From the NCBI RefSeq assembly GCF_947503795.1, contig NZ_CANNEZ010000001.1, positions 1,107,001 through 1,171,000 of the forward strand: a stretch of DNA of 64,000 nt, given 5' to 3'. Source of the stretch: an uncultured Jannaschia sp. GTDB taxonomy: Bacteria > Pseudomonadota > Alphaproteobacteria > Rhodobacterales > Rhodobacteraceae. Position numbers and translations under genes: made by a program. Each line of letters starts with the position of its first letter. Within the stretch, counting starts at the first letter, position 1. Positions 45,467 through 54,681 of the stretch are shown in pieces. The notes below the pieces were generated by a model, which did not search any database, had not been told where the DNA came from, and saw nothing but the letters and a program-made list of their open reading frames with translations.

Positions 45467-45627
45467 GTCCCAGAACCGGGGCGTTGAGGCCCTCATTTGG
45501 TATGCCAACCGGATCGGCATTCCGCTGCTGCAAGTGAGGTATTCCGAAAACGCATAGCCCGAATCGTGGCGAAGCGTGTTAGGACGGCGCACCGGGGAAG
45601 ATGCAAGAGCAAATGGAGAGTGCGCGA

Positions 45628-45957
45628 ATGACCGATTTCGTCGATGCCACGGCGTTCAATTTCGAACAGGGGCAGCGTGCGCGCAAGCTCTTCGCTGCCG
45701 TCGTTCTTGCCGCGCTGGACGACGCGATCTCCGATGACAAGAAATACGGCAATGGCCCCGAGCAGATCGCCCGCTGGGCGCGCTCGCGCGATGGCCGCGA
45801 AGTTCTGTCCTGCGCAGGCATCGACCCGAACGAGCGGGTCGTCTCAGGCCTGATGGAATTCGTCAGCCGCGGTGTCCGGACCTCGGTCGCCCTCTCCCGC
45901 GAGGAGAGCGAGCGCCGCCAGGCCGCCGAGATGGCCGAGGCCGCCGAAGCCGCCTGA
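45628..45957 (+). CDS. Small conserved protein, DUF6280-like
   Basis: A 109-residue soluble protein. The sequence MTDFVDATAFNFEQGQRARK, followed by FAAVVLAALDDAISDD and KKYGNGPEQIARWARSRDG, resembles a small protein conserved in Rhodobacterales and annotated DUF6280; its role is unknown. The ATG at 45628 follows a GGAGAG ribosome-binding site at a good distance; an ATG at 45601 would have almost no spacer to its own purine stretch. The end of the gene is an alanine-glutamate tail. Confidence 0.75.
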   Translation: MTDFVDATAFNFEQGQRARKLFAAVVLAALDDAISDDKKYGNGPEQIARWARSRDGREVLSCAGIDPNERVVSGLMEFVSRGVRTSVALSREESERRQAAEMAEAAEAA

Positions 45958-45982
45958 TCGCGCGCGACATACCTCTTCGCTG

Positions 45983-46019
45983 AAAGCGCCGCGTCCGAGA
46001 TCGGATGCGGCGCTTTTTT
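45983..46019. terminator. Strong terminator hairpin between convergent genes
   Basis: AAAGCGCCGC pairs with GCGGCGCTTT, extended inside by TCCGA/TCGGA, and is followed by a run of T residues on the plus strand; the A-rich left arm gives a U run on the minus strand. It probably serves both the gene at 45628 and the one ending at 46047. Confidence 0.85.
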
Positions 46020-46046
46020 CGTCAGGCCATCGGCGTCAGCGCGGCG

Positions 46047-46721
46047 TCAGTCGAACTCGTCGGAGTTGAGCAGCTGGCGCAATTCGCGCCGAACCAGCTT
46101 TCGCACGTTGCGTGTGATCCGCTCGCCCAACTCGCCCGCAAGTTCCTGCCGCACGATTTCGGCGATGAGGTCGCGCAGGGCGTCGTCCCCCGGAATTGCG
46201 TCGACCACGTCGGAAAGGTCGGTCGCATCCTCCTCCGCCGCAGTTTTCTCTGCCTCGCGGACCTTGCTGGCGCCGGCCATCTCGGGCTGCATCACCTCTT
46301 CGATAGGCGCGATCTCGGGGCCCATGGCCTCCGCTTCACCTTGGTAGTCGGTATCTTCGGCATAGTCCTCGGGCACGGGCGAGGCGGCGGCTTCGGCGAC
46401 GTCGCTGGCCAGTTCGGCATCGTCCCAGTTGGCCATCGGTTCGGCCTCGAGATCGGTCGAGATGGCCGAGATCTCGTCGGGCACGGCATCCGTGAAGCTG
46501 CCCGCGTCGCGGCCATCCCGCTCTTCCTGGGCGAGGGCGCGGATCATCTGGAACGGGTCTTCAGGTTCGGTGACGCGCTGCTTCGGATCGAGCACCAGCG
46601 CGGTCTCGGACGTCCCGGTCGTCGCATCATCGGTCGGCGCAATCGCCTCCTTGGCCGCATCGGTGGCCACGAGCCTGCGAATGGAGGAGAGGACGTCTTC
46701 GATGTCCTGTGGCTGGGCCAT
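46047..46721 (-). CDS. PopZ/DUF2497-like acidic protein
   Basis: A 224-residue protein with a short conserved N terminus (MAQPQDIEDVLSSIRRLV), a long acidic disordered middle (about 30-170, rich in Glu, Asp and Ala) and a helical C terminus (LRDLIAEIVRQELAGELGER, then VRKLVRRELRQLL). This three-part plan is that of the PopZ family, which forms a polar scaffold in alphaproteobacteria. Its location beside tolC, as in related genomes, supports the call. The identity is inferred from architecture, not from strong sequence identity. Confidence 0.6.
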   Translation of the reverse strand: MAQPQDIEDVLSSIRRLVATDAAKEAIAPTDDATTGTSETALVLDPKQRVTEPEDPFQMIRALAQEERDGRDAGSFTDAVPDEISAISTDLEAEPMANWDDAELASDVAEAAASPVPEDYAEDTDYQGEAEAMGPEIAPIEEVMQPEMAGASKVREAEKTAAEEDATDLSDVVDAIPGDDALRDLIAEIVRQELAGELGERITRNVRKLVRRELRQLLNSDEFD

Positions 46722-46816
46722 GCTCTGTCTCCAAATCGTCCGCACGTCTGTCGCCACGGTAGCCAGATCGAACCGGGCGCGTCCACCGCCCGCAGGCGGC
46801 CTTCGCCCGGAACCGT

Positions 46817-48199
46817 TCAGTTGCGACCGAAACGCCGCAGCACGCTGTCGAGGCGACCGCCCTGCTCAGAAGGCGAGATCGCCGGGGCGTTCGACACGAG
46901 GTTGTAATAGGCCTCGGGGGCGTAGCGCTCGACCGACAGGCCGAGGTGATCGGTCGTCATCAATCCCATCGCCGTCAAGACGCGGTAGACCGCGACCTGC
47001 GCATCGCTTTCGGCCTGCAGAAGCGCCGTGCGGGCATCGAGCAGTTCCTGCTCGGCGTCGAGCACGTCCAGCGTCGTACGCGCCCCGAGCGATGCTTCCT
47101 CGCGGAAGCCTTCGAAGGCCAGCTGGGCGGATGTCACGCCTTGGCGCGTGGCGGTGATCTGGGCCTGCGCGATCTGCAACCCGGCCCAGGCCCGGCCGAC
47201 ATTCTCGGTCACGGCGCGTCCCGTCTGGGCGAGTTCGGACCGCGTGGCCTGCGCCCGCGCGATGGCCTGCCGGTTCAGCGCGGACAGGCGTCCGCCCGAA
47301 TAGATCGGGACGTTCCCCGTGACCGTGGCCCCGAGCGACGTCGTATCGGGGCGGGCATAGGTCAGATTGCTGCGCAGCGAGATGGAGGGCAGTCGGTCGG
47401 CCTCGGCGGCTTCGGCCAGAAGGCGCCCGGCGGTCACTTCGTGCTGACCGGCGAGGATCAGCGGATGGACCTGCAGGGCCAGCGTCTGCGCGCGCTCGAC
47501 ATTCGCGGGCAGGGCGGGCGGCGGCGGCGGGGCGGCAAGGGTGCCGGTCGGAAGCTCGCCCACGGCCAGGCGATAGACCTCGCGCGCGATGTCGACCTGT
47601 CCGCGCGCGGCAGCGAGCTGCGACTGCGACGTGGCGAGGCGCGACTGCGCGATGGCGACGTCGGTCCGCGTGACCTCGCCTACCTCGAACCGGTCGCGCG
47701 CGGCGGCGAGCTGCTGGTTGATGACGCGGACGTTGTTGGCGCGCACGTCCACCGTGCGCACCGCGAGGCGCAGATCGAGATAGGCTTCGGCCGCGGCCAG
47801 CAGCACCGACTGTTCCTGCTGGACGAGACCGTAGCGCGCGGCGAGCACCGCTTCCTTGGCCGCGCCGATGCGCAGGTGGCGCTGTCCGCCGTCGAGGATC
47901 GTGTAGTTCAGCACCAGCCCGAGCGATGCCCCGGTGGTGGTCGCGGCACCGAACCCGGTGTCGCGGTAGGTCTTGGAATATTGCGACTGGAAATCGACAG
48001 AAGGCCGCAACGCTGAAACGGCCACCGCTACGTCCTCGTCGGTGGCGCGCAACAGGTAGCGCTGCTGCTCGAGCTGGGGCGAGGAGCGGTAGGCGCGGAT
48101 CAGCGTGTCGGTCAGCGTCTCGGCGGCGGCGGGCAGGGCGAACACCGCGATGGCGCAGGCCCCGGCCAACCGGCGCATGATGCGAAGGGAGGCCGTCAT
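46817..48199 (-). CDS. tolC: TolC family outer membrane efflux protein
   Basis: A 460-residue outer-membrane channel protein for type I secretion and efflux pumps. A signal peptide (ending PAAAETL) precedes two repeats of about 200 residues with long alpha-helical hairpins, for instance TDVAIAQSRLATSQSQLAAA and the matching second-half segment around TTLDVLDAEQELLDARTALL, both hallmark TolC helices. No inner-membrane pump partners are near. Its ATG overlaps the stop of the Pcm-like gene (ATGA), so it is translated in the same operon. Confidence 0.92.
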   Translation of the reverse strand: MTASLRIMRRLAGACAIAVFALPAAAETLTDTLIRAYRSSPQLEQQRYLLRATDEDVAVAVSALRPSVDFQSQYSKTYRDTGFGAATTTGASLGLVLNYTILDGGQRHLRIGAAKEAVLAARYGLVQQEQSVLLAAAEAYLDLRLAVRTVDVRANNVRVINQQLAAARDRFEVGEVTRTDVAIAQSRLATSQSQLAAARGQVDIAREVYRLAVGELPTGTLAAPPPPPALPANVERAQTLALQVHPLILAGQHEVTAGRLLAEAAEADRLPSISLRSNLTYARPDTTSLGATVTGNVPIYSGGRLSALNRQAIARAQATRSELAQTGRAVTENVGRAWAGLQIAQAQITATRQGVTSAQLAFEGFREEASLGARTTLDVLDAEQELLDARTALLQAESDAQVAVYRVLTAMGLMTTDHLGLSVERYAPEAYYNLVSNAPAISPSEQGGRLDSVLRRFGRN

Positions 48200-48849
48200 A
48201 GCACGAAACTCTTGATGCGGCCGAAGCCGGTTAGCACGGGCGCGCCCGCGTTGAAGGCATATCGCCAGGACAGGCGGCCGTCGATCCTGTGGCCGACCCG
48301 GACCGCGCCCAGCGTTCCTTCCGCGAAGATCGCCGCCATGCGGCCGCCTTCGCCCAACTGGTCGGTCAGCGCCTCGGGGATGTCCTCGACACCGCCCTCG
48401 ATCAGGATCACGTCGAACGGACCGGCCTTCTGGGCGCCCTCGGCCAGCGGCGCGTCGATCACGGCGGCATTCATCACGCCCTGCGCGGCCAGCGCCGCTT
48501 CGGCATCCGCGACGCGCTGCGCGTCATCCTCGACCATCACGACTGAATCCGCCATCCGCGCCAGCACGGCCGTCGAGTAGCCGAGGCCCCCGCCCACGAT
48601 CAGCACCTGATCCGTGGCATCGATATCCAGCGCGTCGAGAATCTTGGCGAAGACCCGCGCGTCGGGCATCTCGCGGCCATCGGCGAAGGGCACCGGCGCG
48701 TCCATATACGCGACGGGCTGGGCCGCTGCGGGCACGAAGGCTTCACGCGGGACGTCGAGCATCGCCGCGATGATCGGGAACTTCGTGACATCCGACGGGC
48801 GCACCTGCGTGTCGACCATCATCGTTCGGAGGGGCTGCGTAGACGGCAT
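48196..48849 (-). CDS. Protein-L-isoaspartate O-methyltransferase family protein
   Basis: A 217-residue SAM-dependent methyltransferase-fold protein related to Pcm. The N terminus has VRPSDVTKFPIIAAM and PREAFVPAA as in Pcm. The SAM-binding loop reads VLIVGGGLGYSTAVLARMA, where Pcm has a GxGxGY pattern, so the binding loop is retained but altered, and the active-site region is less typical. Members next to tolC are common in alphaproteobacteria and may have a function other than isoaspartate repair. It is the first gene of the tolC operon. Confidence 0.8.
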   Translation of the reverse strand: MPSTQPLRTMMVDTQVRPSDVTKFPIIAAMLDVPREAFVPAAAQPVAYMDAPVPFADGREMPDARVFAKILDALDIDATDQVLIVGGGLGYSTAVLARMADSVVMVEDDAQRVADAEAALAAQGVMNAAVIDAPLAEGAQKAGPFDVILIEGGVEDIPEALTDQLGEGGRMAAIFAEGTLGAVRVGHRIDGRLSWRYAFNAGAPVLTGFGRIKSFVL

Positions 48850-48984
48850 CTCTTTGTCTAAACCTGACGGTTCAATTTCACTCCCTACTCTGAAAGCATG
48901 TCTCCCTTATCCACGCAACGCGAAAGGCCGTGCGCGTGGCTTGCGGGCGACGGTGCGAGGTTGTAATGCACCGCCACCACCTGG

Positions 48985-49055
48985 GGCGAGTTGGCGGAGT
49001 GGTTACGCAGCGGATTGCAAATCCGTGCACACCGGTTCGATTCCGGTACTCGCCT
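48985..49055 (+). tRNA. tRNA-Cys (anticodon GCA)
   Basis: The acceptor arms GGCGAGT and ACTCGCC pair perfectly. The anticodon stem GCGGA/TCCGT carries the loop TTGCAAA with anticodon GCA, and the T arm is ACCGG-TTCGATT-CCGGT. The CCA end is not encoded (the discriminator T is followed by CGG). It lies in the gap between the tolC operon and the acyl-CoA dehydrogenase gene. Confidence 0.96.
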
Positions 49056-49125
49056 CGGTCGGAATCCCCTTGTTTTGCGGACGCATCCCCTTGCGGCCAC
49101 CGGCTTGCGGCGGCACCGTCGCGCG

Positions 49126-50274
49126 ATGGAAACCCATTCCGACATCCGCGATGCCGTCCGCGCGCTCTGTGCCCAATTTTCGCCCGAATATCACCGCCGC
49201 ATCGACCGCGAGCGGGGCTATCCCGAGGCCTTCGTCGACGCATTGACGCAGGCCGGCTGGCTGGCCGCGATGATTCCCGAACGCTACGGCGGCTCGGGCC
49301 TCGGTCTGTCGCAGGCCTGCGCGATCATGGAAGAGATCAATCGCTCGGGCGCGAATGCGGGCGCGTGCCATGGCCAGATGTACAATATGGGGACCCTGCT
49401 CCGGCATGGCTCGGAGGCACAGAAGGCCCGCTGGCTGCCGCAGATCGCGGACGGGTCGCTCCGGCTTCAGTCGATGGCCGTGACCGAGCCGGGGGCAGGC
49501 ACCGACACCACCCGGATCCGCACCACCGCGCGGCGCGAGGGCGACCGCTGGATCGTCGACGGCCAGAAGGTCTGGACCAGCCGAGTTCAGCATTCGGACC
49601 TGATGATCCTGCTGGCCCGGACCGCGCCGCGCGACGCGGGTCCGAAACCCTCGGCGGGAATGACGGTCTTCCTCGTGGACCTTCGCGATGCAATCGGGCG
49701 CGGTCTGACGGTCAAACCGATCGAGAACATGGTCAATCACGAGACGAACGAGCTGTTCTTCGACGGGCTTGAGGTGCCGCATGAGAACCTGATCGGCACC
49801 GAGGGGCAGGGGTTTCGCCACATCCTCGACGGATTGAACGCCGAACGCACGCTGATCGCCGCCGAATGCATCGGCGACGGGCGCTGGTTCGTCGATCGGG
49901 CCACGGAATACGCGACGGATCGCGAGGTGTTCGGTCGCCCGATCGGTCAGAACCAGGGTGTCGCGTTCCCGCTGGCCGAAGCACATATCGAGGTCGAGGT
50001 TGCGGACCTGATGACACGCCGCGCGGCCGCCCTGTTCGACGCCGGAGATCCCTGCGGCCCCGAAGCCAATATGGCCAAGTACCTCGCCGCGAAAGCCTCT
50101 TGGGAGGCGGCGAATGCCTGCGTCCAGACCTTCGGCGGCTACGGCTTCGCCACCGACTACGATGTCGAGCGGAAGTTCCGCGAAACAAGGCTCTACCAAG
50201 TGGCGCCGATCTCTACGAACCTGATCCTCTCCTACATGGCCGAGCACGTGCTCGGCTTGCCCCGGTCGTTCTGA
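49126..50274 (+). CDS. Acyl-CoA dehydrogenase family protein
   Basis: A 382-residue flavoprotein that introduces a double bond in an acyl-CoA ester. The N-terminal helical domain is followed by the FAD-binding stretches SMAVTEPGAGTDTT (about residue 122) and VWTSRVQHSD, and the C-terminal helical domain has TEYATDREVFGRPIGQNQGV and QTFGGYGFATDYDVERKFRE. The ATG at 49126 is the homology start. The substrate is unknown. The stop overlaps the ATG of the CoA-transferase gene (TGATG), so the pair acts in one pathway, perhaps on a short or branched acid activated by CoA transfer. Confidence 0.93.
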   Translation: METHSDIRDAVRALCAQFSPEYHRRIDRERGYPEAFVDALTQAGWLAAMIPERYGGSGLGLSQACAIMEEINRSGANAGACHGQMYNMGTLLRHGSEAQKARWLPQIADGSLRLQSMAVTEPGAGTDTTRIRTTARREGDRWIVDGQKVWTSRVQHSDLMILLARTAPRDAGPKPSAGMTVFLVDLRDAIGRGLTVKPIENMVNHETNELFFDGLEVPHENLIGTEGQGFRHILDGLNAERTLIAAECIGDGRWFVDRATEYATDREVFGRPIGQNQGVAFPLAEAHIEVEVADLMTRRAAALFDAGDPCGPEANMAKYLAAKASWEAANACVQTFGGYGFATDYDVERKFRETRLYQVAPISTNLILSYMAEHVLGLPRSF

Positions 50275-51416
50275 TGCGCCCCCTCGAAGGCATCACCGTC
50301 GTCGCGTTCGAACACGCCATCGCGGCGCCCTTCGCCACGCGCCAGATGGCCGATATGGGCGCACGGGTCATCAAGATCGAGCGGCCCGGCGCGGGCGATT
50401 TCGCGCGCGGCTACGACACGCGGGCCCGCGGTCTCAGCAGTCATTTCGTCTGGACCAACCGCTCGAAGGAAAGCCTTGCGCTCGATCTGAAGCACCCCGA
50501 GGCCGCAGCGGTCCTCGACGCGCTGGTGGAGCGGGCCGATGTCGTGGTCCAGAACCTCGCGCCGGGTGCCGCGGCGCGGCTGGGCCTCGGCTGGGACGCG
50601 GTCAATGCGCGCAACGGATCGGCCATCCTCTGCGATATCTCGGGCTACGGGCCGGGGTCGTCGCGCAAGGCTTACGACCTGCTGATCCAGGCGGAAGCGG
50701 GACTCCTGTCGGTGACCGGCACGCCCGAGGTGCCGTCCAAGGCGGGGATTTCGGCCGCGGACATTGCCGCCGGGATGTACGCGCTGACCGGCGTGCTGGG
50801 CGCGCTCATCCAGCGGGGGCGAACGGGGCAGGGCACCCATGTCGAGATTTCGATGATGGGCGCGTTGGCCGAATGGATGGGCTACCCGATGTACTACGCG
50901 ATGGACGGCGCCACCGCGCCGCCGCGCGCGGGTGCCGCGCATCCGACGATCTATCCCTACGGGCCGTTTCGCGCCTCCGACGGGCACGTGATCCTCGGGC
51001 TTCAGAACCCGCGCGAATGGCGGGCGTTCTGCGAGGGTGTGCTCGGCGAGGCCGCGCTGGCTGATGACCCCGATTTCGCCACCAACAGCGCCCGCGCCAC
51101 GCGATCGGACGAGCTGCGCGCGCGGATCGAGACGTGTTTCGCGGATGTCACCTGCGCCGAGGTGATGGCGCGGCTGGACGCGGTCGGCATCGGCAACGCC
51201 CGGCTGCGCGACGTGGGCGATCTCTGGTCGCATCCTGCCCTTGCGGAGCATTGGCACCAGGTCGACACGCCAGCGGGCCCGATGCCCGCGCTCGCACCGC
51301 CGGGCCAGAGCGATCCGCGCATGGATCCGGTGCCGGAGGTCGGGGCGCATAGCCGCGCGATCCTGGAGGAGTTGGGCTTCGACGCGGACAGTCTCGCGGC
51401 GTCCGGCGCGATCTAG
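50274..51416 (+). CDS. CoA transferase (family III, CaiB/BaiF)
   Basis: A 380-residue family III CoA transferase. It begins MRPLEGITVVAFEHAIAAP and has ARVIKIERPGAGDFARGYD, NRSKESLALDLK and the conserved active-site neighbourhood DLLIQAEAGLLSVTGTPE, where the acidic residue (expected as Asp in the family) is in the region AYDLLIQAEAG. It should transfer CoA from one acid to another without ATP. Translation is coupled to the acyl-CoA dehydrogenase gene. The end overlaps the end of the convergent exporter gene by four bases. Confidence 0.92.
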   Translation: MRPLEGITVVAFEHAIAAPFATRQMADMGARVIKIERPGAGDFARGYDTRARGLSSHFVWTNRSKESLALDLKHPEAAAVLDALVERADVVVQNLAPGAAARLGLGWDAVNARNGSAILCDISGYGPGSSRKAYDLLIQAEAGLLSVTGTPEVPSKAGISAADIAAGMYALTGVLGALIQRGRTGQGTHVEISMMGALAEWMGYPMYYAMDGATAPPRAGAAHPTIYPYGPFRASDGHVILGLQNPREWRAFCEGVLGEAALADDPDFATNSARATRSDELRARIETCFADVTCAEVMARLDAVGIGNARLRDVGDLWSHPALAEHWHQVDTPAGPMPALAPPGQSDPRMDPVPEVGAHSRAILEELGFDADSLAASGAI

Positions 51417-52003
51417 CGCATCCCGACGAGGGCCAGGCCGACAACGATCAGCATCGACGCCGCCATGGCGATGTTGATCGCACGCTGCGTTCCGGGCGCG
51501 AGGTCCAGCCGCCGGAGTGCGACCCCGGCCCAGAGCCAGCCGAGATGGATCGGTATCCAGATGGCGTTGAGAATGACGATCTTGATGAGCGCCTCGGCCA
51601 GCGGCGCGTCCGTCATGAAGGGAAACCCCGAAAAGAGCGCCGTGTTCACCGCGTAGGCCTTCGGGTTGATCGCCTGCAGCGCCAGCCCGTCGCGTAGGCC
51701 GGGGGGCCGCGCGGCTTCGATGAAGGCCAGCTTCGAGCCCGCCGTCGCGATGCGCAGCGCGAGATAGAGCAGGTAGCCCGTCGAGGCGAGCATCAGGACC
51801 GTGCGGATCGCGGGCTCGGCCAGAACCAGCGCCGCGAGGCCGGTCACCACCGCGAGGCCCACGGCGAAGTTTCCGAGGAACAATCCGGTGACGTAGCGCA
51901 GGCCCGCCGGGGCACCGAACGCGCTGCCGACCCCTGCCGTCGACAGGACGCCGGGGCCGGGCGTCACGATCAGGAAGAACACCGCGGCGGCGAAGGTCAG
52001 CAT
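51413..52003 (-). CDS. LysE family translocator
   Basis: A 196-residue inner-membrane exporter of the LysE/RhtB family. The start FFLIVTPGPGVLSTAGVGSA shows the family TPGPG motif, and AINPKAYAVNTALFSG the second motif. Six hydrophobic helices are predicted. It is the last gene of the minus-strand run that starts at the TRAP binding protein, 7 bases after the EamA-type gene. The exported compound is unknown. Confidence 0.88.
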   Translation of the reverse strand: MLTFAAAVFFLIVTPGPGVLSTAGVGSAFGAPAGLRYVTGLFLGNFAVGLAVVTGLAALVLAEPAIRTVLMLASTGYLLYLALRIATAGSKLAFIEAARPPGLRDGLALQAINPKAYAVNTALFSGFPFMTDAPLAEALIKIVILNAIWIPIHLGWLWAGVALRRLDLAPGTQRAINIAMAASMLIVVGLALVGMR

Positions 52004-52010
52004 AAGCGAG

Positions 52011-52943
52011 TCATTTCGTATCAGAGGGTTGTGGCGCGACCTTGATGTCGGGACGCTCGCGCCACCAGATCACGAGGCCCGCGGCCGCGATCACGCAGGC
52101 CCCGATCACGGTCTGCGCGTCGGGGACCGTGCCGAAGACCAGAAACCCCGCCACCGCGAGGTAGATGATGAAGGAATAGCTGAACGGCATCAGCACGCTC
52201 GACGGTGCGTAGCCATGGGCGATGCCGAAGAAATGGTGCCCGAGCCACGCGAAGGCCCCCAATCCGATCATCAGCCCCCAGTCGAGCGTCGTCGCGGGCG
52301 GTGTCCAGAGCCACCATGCCGCGGGCAGGAGCGCCACCGCGCCCACCAGACCGGCGTAGAGCTGCATCGTGCGCGGTGCCGCGACCCCGGAAAGCTTGCG
52401 CGTGACGATCGAGTAGAGCGCGAATGACGTGGCCGCCGTCAGGATCGACAGCGCCGCCCAGTGGAAGTCGCCGGACCAGGGACGCACCACGATCAGCACG
52501 CCCGCGAACCCCATCAGGATCGCGGACCAGCGCCAGCGCCCGACCCGTTCGCCCAGAAGCGGCACCGACAGCGCGCAGACGATGATCGGCGAAGAGAACA
52601 TGATCGCCGCCGTGACCGTCAGGTCGAGATAGGCGAGGCCGATGAAGTTGCAGACCGTCGAGATCGCCAGCAGTGCCCCGCGGCCCAGCATCGCCAGCGC
52701 CAGCGGCATCGGCGCGGTGAAGCCCGAATGATCGCGCCCCATCATCGGCCCGGTCGAAAGCGCGAGATGCGTCGCGTAGCGCATGAAGGCCAGTTGCAGC
52801 GCCGGAAGGCCGGCGAGGGAGAGCCATTTCACCGACGTATCCGTCAGCGAGAACAGCAGATACGCGAGGAGCATGAGGGCGATCCCCCGCCGTGCATCAT
52901 CGATCCGCGGGCGGGCCAGATGCGAGACGGGGGCGTTTGCCAT
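52011..52943 (-). CDS. EamA/DMT superfamily transporter
   Basis: A 310-residue membrane protein with about ten helices in two similar halves, typical of drug/metabolite transporters. Landmarks are the N-terminal LLFSLTDTSVKWLS, LGERVGRWRWSAILMGFAGV (end of the first EamA repeat) and PFSYSFIIYLAVAGFLVFGTVP (second repeat; shown here within 20 residues as PFSYSFIIYLAVAGFLVF). It is separated by 6 bases from the dehydrogenase gene upstream and by 7 from the LysE-type gene, so it belongs to the same transcript. Substrate unknown. Confidence 0.88.
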   Translation of the reverse strand: MANAPVSHLARPRIDDARRGIALMLLAYLLFSLTDTSVKWLSLAGLPALQLAFMRYATHLALSTGPMMGRDHSGFTAPMPLALAMLGRGALLAISTVCNFIGLAYLDLTVTAAIMFSSPIIVCALSVPLLGERVGRWRWSAILMGFAGVLIVVRPWSGDFHWAALSILTAATSFALYSIVTRKLSGVAAPRTMQLYAGLVGAVALLPAAWWLWTPPATTLDWGLMIGLGAFAWLGHHFFGIAHGYAPSSVLMPFSYSFIIYLAVAGFLVFGTVPDAQTVIGACVIAAAGLVIWWRERPDIKVAPQPSDTK

Positions 52944-52949
52944 GGCGCG

Positions 52950-53837
52950 TCAGGCCTTGAAGCGGTCGGCGTAGAAATCGACCATCTGCGAGACCATGCC
53001 CTCGCCGCGACCGTCCTCGATCGCGGCCGACATCGCGCGATGCGCGCCGTCGGACATGATCGTCTCGGCGCCCAGTCCGGCGGCCATTTCGCGGTAGTAG
53101 CCGACATCCTTGTGGCCGTTGCGGATCGAGAAGGCGAGCTTCGTCGCATCGCCCTCGACGGCGTAGGCCTTCACGAACTCCATCATCCCCGACCGGAGCG
53201 GTCCGGCGGCCATCACGTCGAACAGCGCCTGCCGGTCGACGCCGGCGCGGTCCGCCATCGCAAACGCCTCGGCCATGGCGTTGGCGACGGTCATGCCGAA
53301 GAAGTTGTTGATGAGCTTGATCGTGTGCCCGGACCCGACCTCGCCCAGGTGGAAGACGTTCTCGCCCAGATCGTCCAGGATTGGGCGCACGGACGCGAAG
53401 GCGGCCTCGCTGCCGGCGCACATGATGTTGAGCTGCCCCTCGCGCCCGTGGCTCGGCGTCCGGCCCAGCGGCGCATCGAGATAGGTGCCGCCCGCCTTGG
53501 CGACTTCCGAGGCGAGGCTCCGGGTCGAGCCGGGCAGGGAGGTGCCGAAATCGATCACGGTCGCCCCGTCCCGCAGGCCCGCGATCACGCCATCGGGTCC
53601 GTGCATCCGCGCCTCGACCTGTTCGGAGGTGCCCATGCAGAGCATCACGATGTCGGACGCCTCGGCGACGTCGCGGGCGGTGTCGGCCTCCGTCGCGCCG
53701 CGCCCCAGAGCGGCCTCGACGCCGGTGCGGTCGCGATTGCCGAGCACGGTGAGCGTATGGCCCTTGTCGAGCAGACGCTGGACCATGGCCGAGCCCATGA
53801 GGCCGAGGCCGATGAATCCGATCTTGGGTTGGGTCAT
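52950..53837 (-). CDS. NAD(P)-dependent beta-hydroxyacid dehydrogenase (HIBADH family)
   Basis: A 295-residue member of the 3-hydroxyisobutyrate/tartronate semialdehyde/6-phosphogluconate dehydrogenase family. The dinucleotide-binding motif is GFIGLGLMGSAM, the substrate region is DAPLGRTPSHGREGQL, and the catalytic lysine is in SGHTIKLINNFF. It should reduce or oxidise a beta-hydroxy acid, for example in the lower part of sugar-acid breakdown. It follows the AroE-like gene by 19 bases. A paralogue lies at 62749, on the other side of the TRAP cluster. Confidence 0.88.
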   Translation of the reverse strand: MTQPKIGFIGLGLMGSAMVQRLLDKGHTLTVLGNRDRTGVEAALGRGATEADTARDVAEASDIVMLCMGTSEQVEARMHGPDGVIAGLRDGATVIDFGTSLPGSTRSLASEVAKAGGTYLDAPLGRTPSHGREGQLNIMCAGSEAAFASVRPILDDLGENVFHLGEVGSGHTIKLINNFFGMTVANAMAEAFAMADRAGVDRQALFDVMAAGPLRSGMMEFVKAYAVEGDATKLAFSIRNGHKDVGYYREMAAGLGAETIMSDGAHRAMSAAIEDGRGEGMVSQMVDFYADRFKA

Positions 53838-53856
53838 GATCTGTCTCCTGCAGGGG

Positions 53857-54681
53857 TCAATCGGGGCGCAGCGCGTCGAGCGCGGCCAGCGTGGGCGCGG
53901 GGTCGGGGCGGTGGCCGGTATAGGCGGTGAAGCTGTCCATCGCCATGTGACGGAAGAGGTCGAAGCCGGTCATCACCGAAAGCCCCGCACGCCGCGCGTC
54001 GGTCAGGAACGGCGTGTTCGTTGGCGTATAGACCGCGTCGAACGCCCAGGCTTGCCGGCCGAAGAGGGCGGCGGGAATCGCCGTGCCCGGATGGCCGTGC
54101 ATTCCCAGCGGTGTTGCGTTCACGAGCCCCTCGGCCGCGCGGACGGCATCGGCGGCCGCCGCGGCGGGGATTGCGCTTGCGCCCGTCAGGACCGCCAGCG
54201 CCGATGCGGCCGCGGCGTTGTGGTCCCAGATCGTGACAGGCCCAGCACCGAGCGCGATCAGCGCGGGCACGACGGCGCGCGCGACACCCCCCGCGCCGGC
54301 CACGGCGACCGACCCCGGCGGTCGGTCCATGACGGCGCGCCACGCGGCCAGAAAGCCCGTGAAATCGGTGTTGTGCCCCCGGATCGGCGAGAATGTCAGC
54401 GTGTTCGCCGCGCCCAGCGTCTCCGTCCCCGAGACCATCCGGTCCCCCGCCCAATCGGCGGCATGCGGTTTCCAGGGATGGGTCACCGTGACGCCGTCCC
54501 AGCCGTCGAGGCGCAGCATCTCGACCGTATCGTCGAAGTCGAACTCCGGGTCGGCATCGCTGTCGATGGCGGTGAACGCGAGCGTCATTCCGTGGGCCAC
54601 GCACATGATCTCGAGCGCCGCCGAAAGACGCGACGCACCGATGCCCGCCCCGATCAATCCGCAGCGGAGGGTTCGGCTCAC
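53857..54681 (-). CDS. Shikimate dehydrogenase-like protein (AroE family)
   Basis: A 274-residue protein with the AroE fold. The substrate site VTVTHPWKPHAADW contains the catalytic lysine, and GHNTDFTGF contains the catalytic aspartate. The NAD(P) motif is VAGAGGVARAVVPAL and the C-terminal family segment is LVNATPLGMHGHPGT. A biosynthetic role is less likely than a catabolic one because the gene is locked in a TRAP/dehydratase operon; quinate, shikimate or a related cyclitol acid is a possible substrate. The GTG start overlaps the stop of the UxaA-type gene (GTGATG TGA region), so they are coupled. Confidence 0.85.
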   Translation of the reverse strand: MSRTLRCGLIGAGIGASRLSAALEIMCVAHGMTLAFTAIDSDADPEFDFDDTVEMLRLDGWDGVTVTHPWKPHAADWAGDRMVSGTETLGAANTLTFSPIRGHNTDFTGFLAAWRAVMDRPPGSVAVAGAGGVARAVVPALIALGAGPVTIWDHNAAAASALAVLTGASAIPAAAAADAVRAAEGLVNATPLGMHGHPGTAIPAALFGRQAWAFDAVYTPTNTPFLTDARRAGLSVMTGFDLFRHMAMDSFTAYTGHRPDPAPTLAALDALRPD

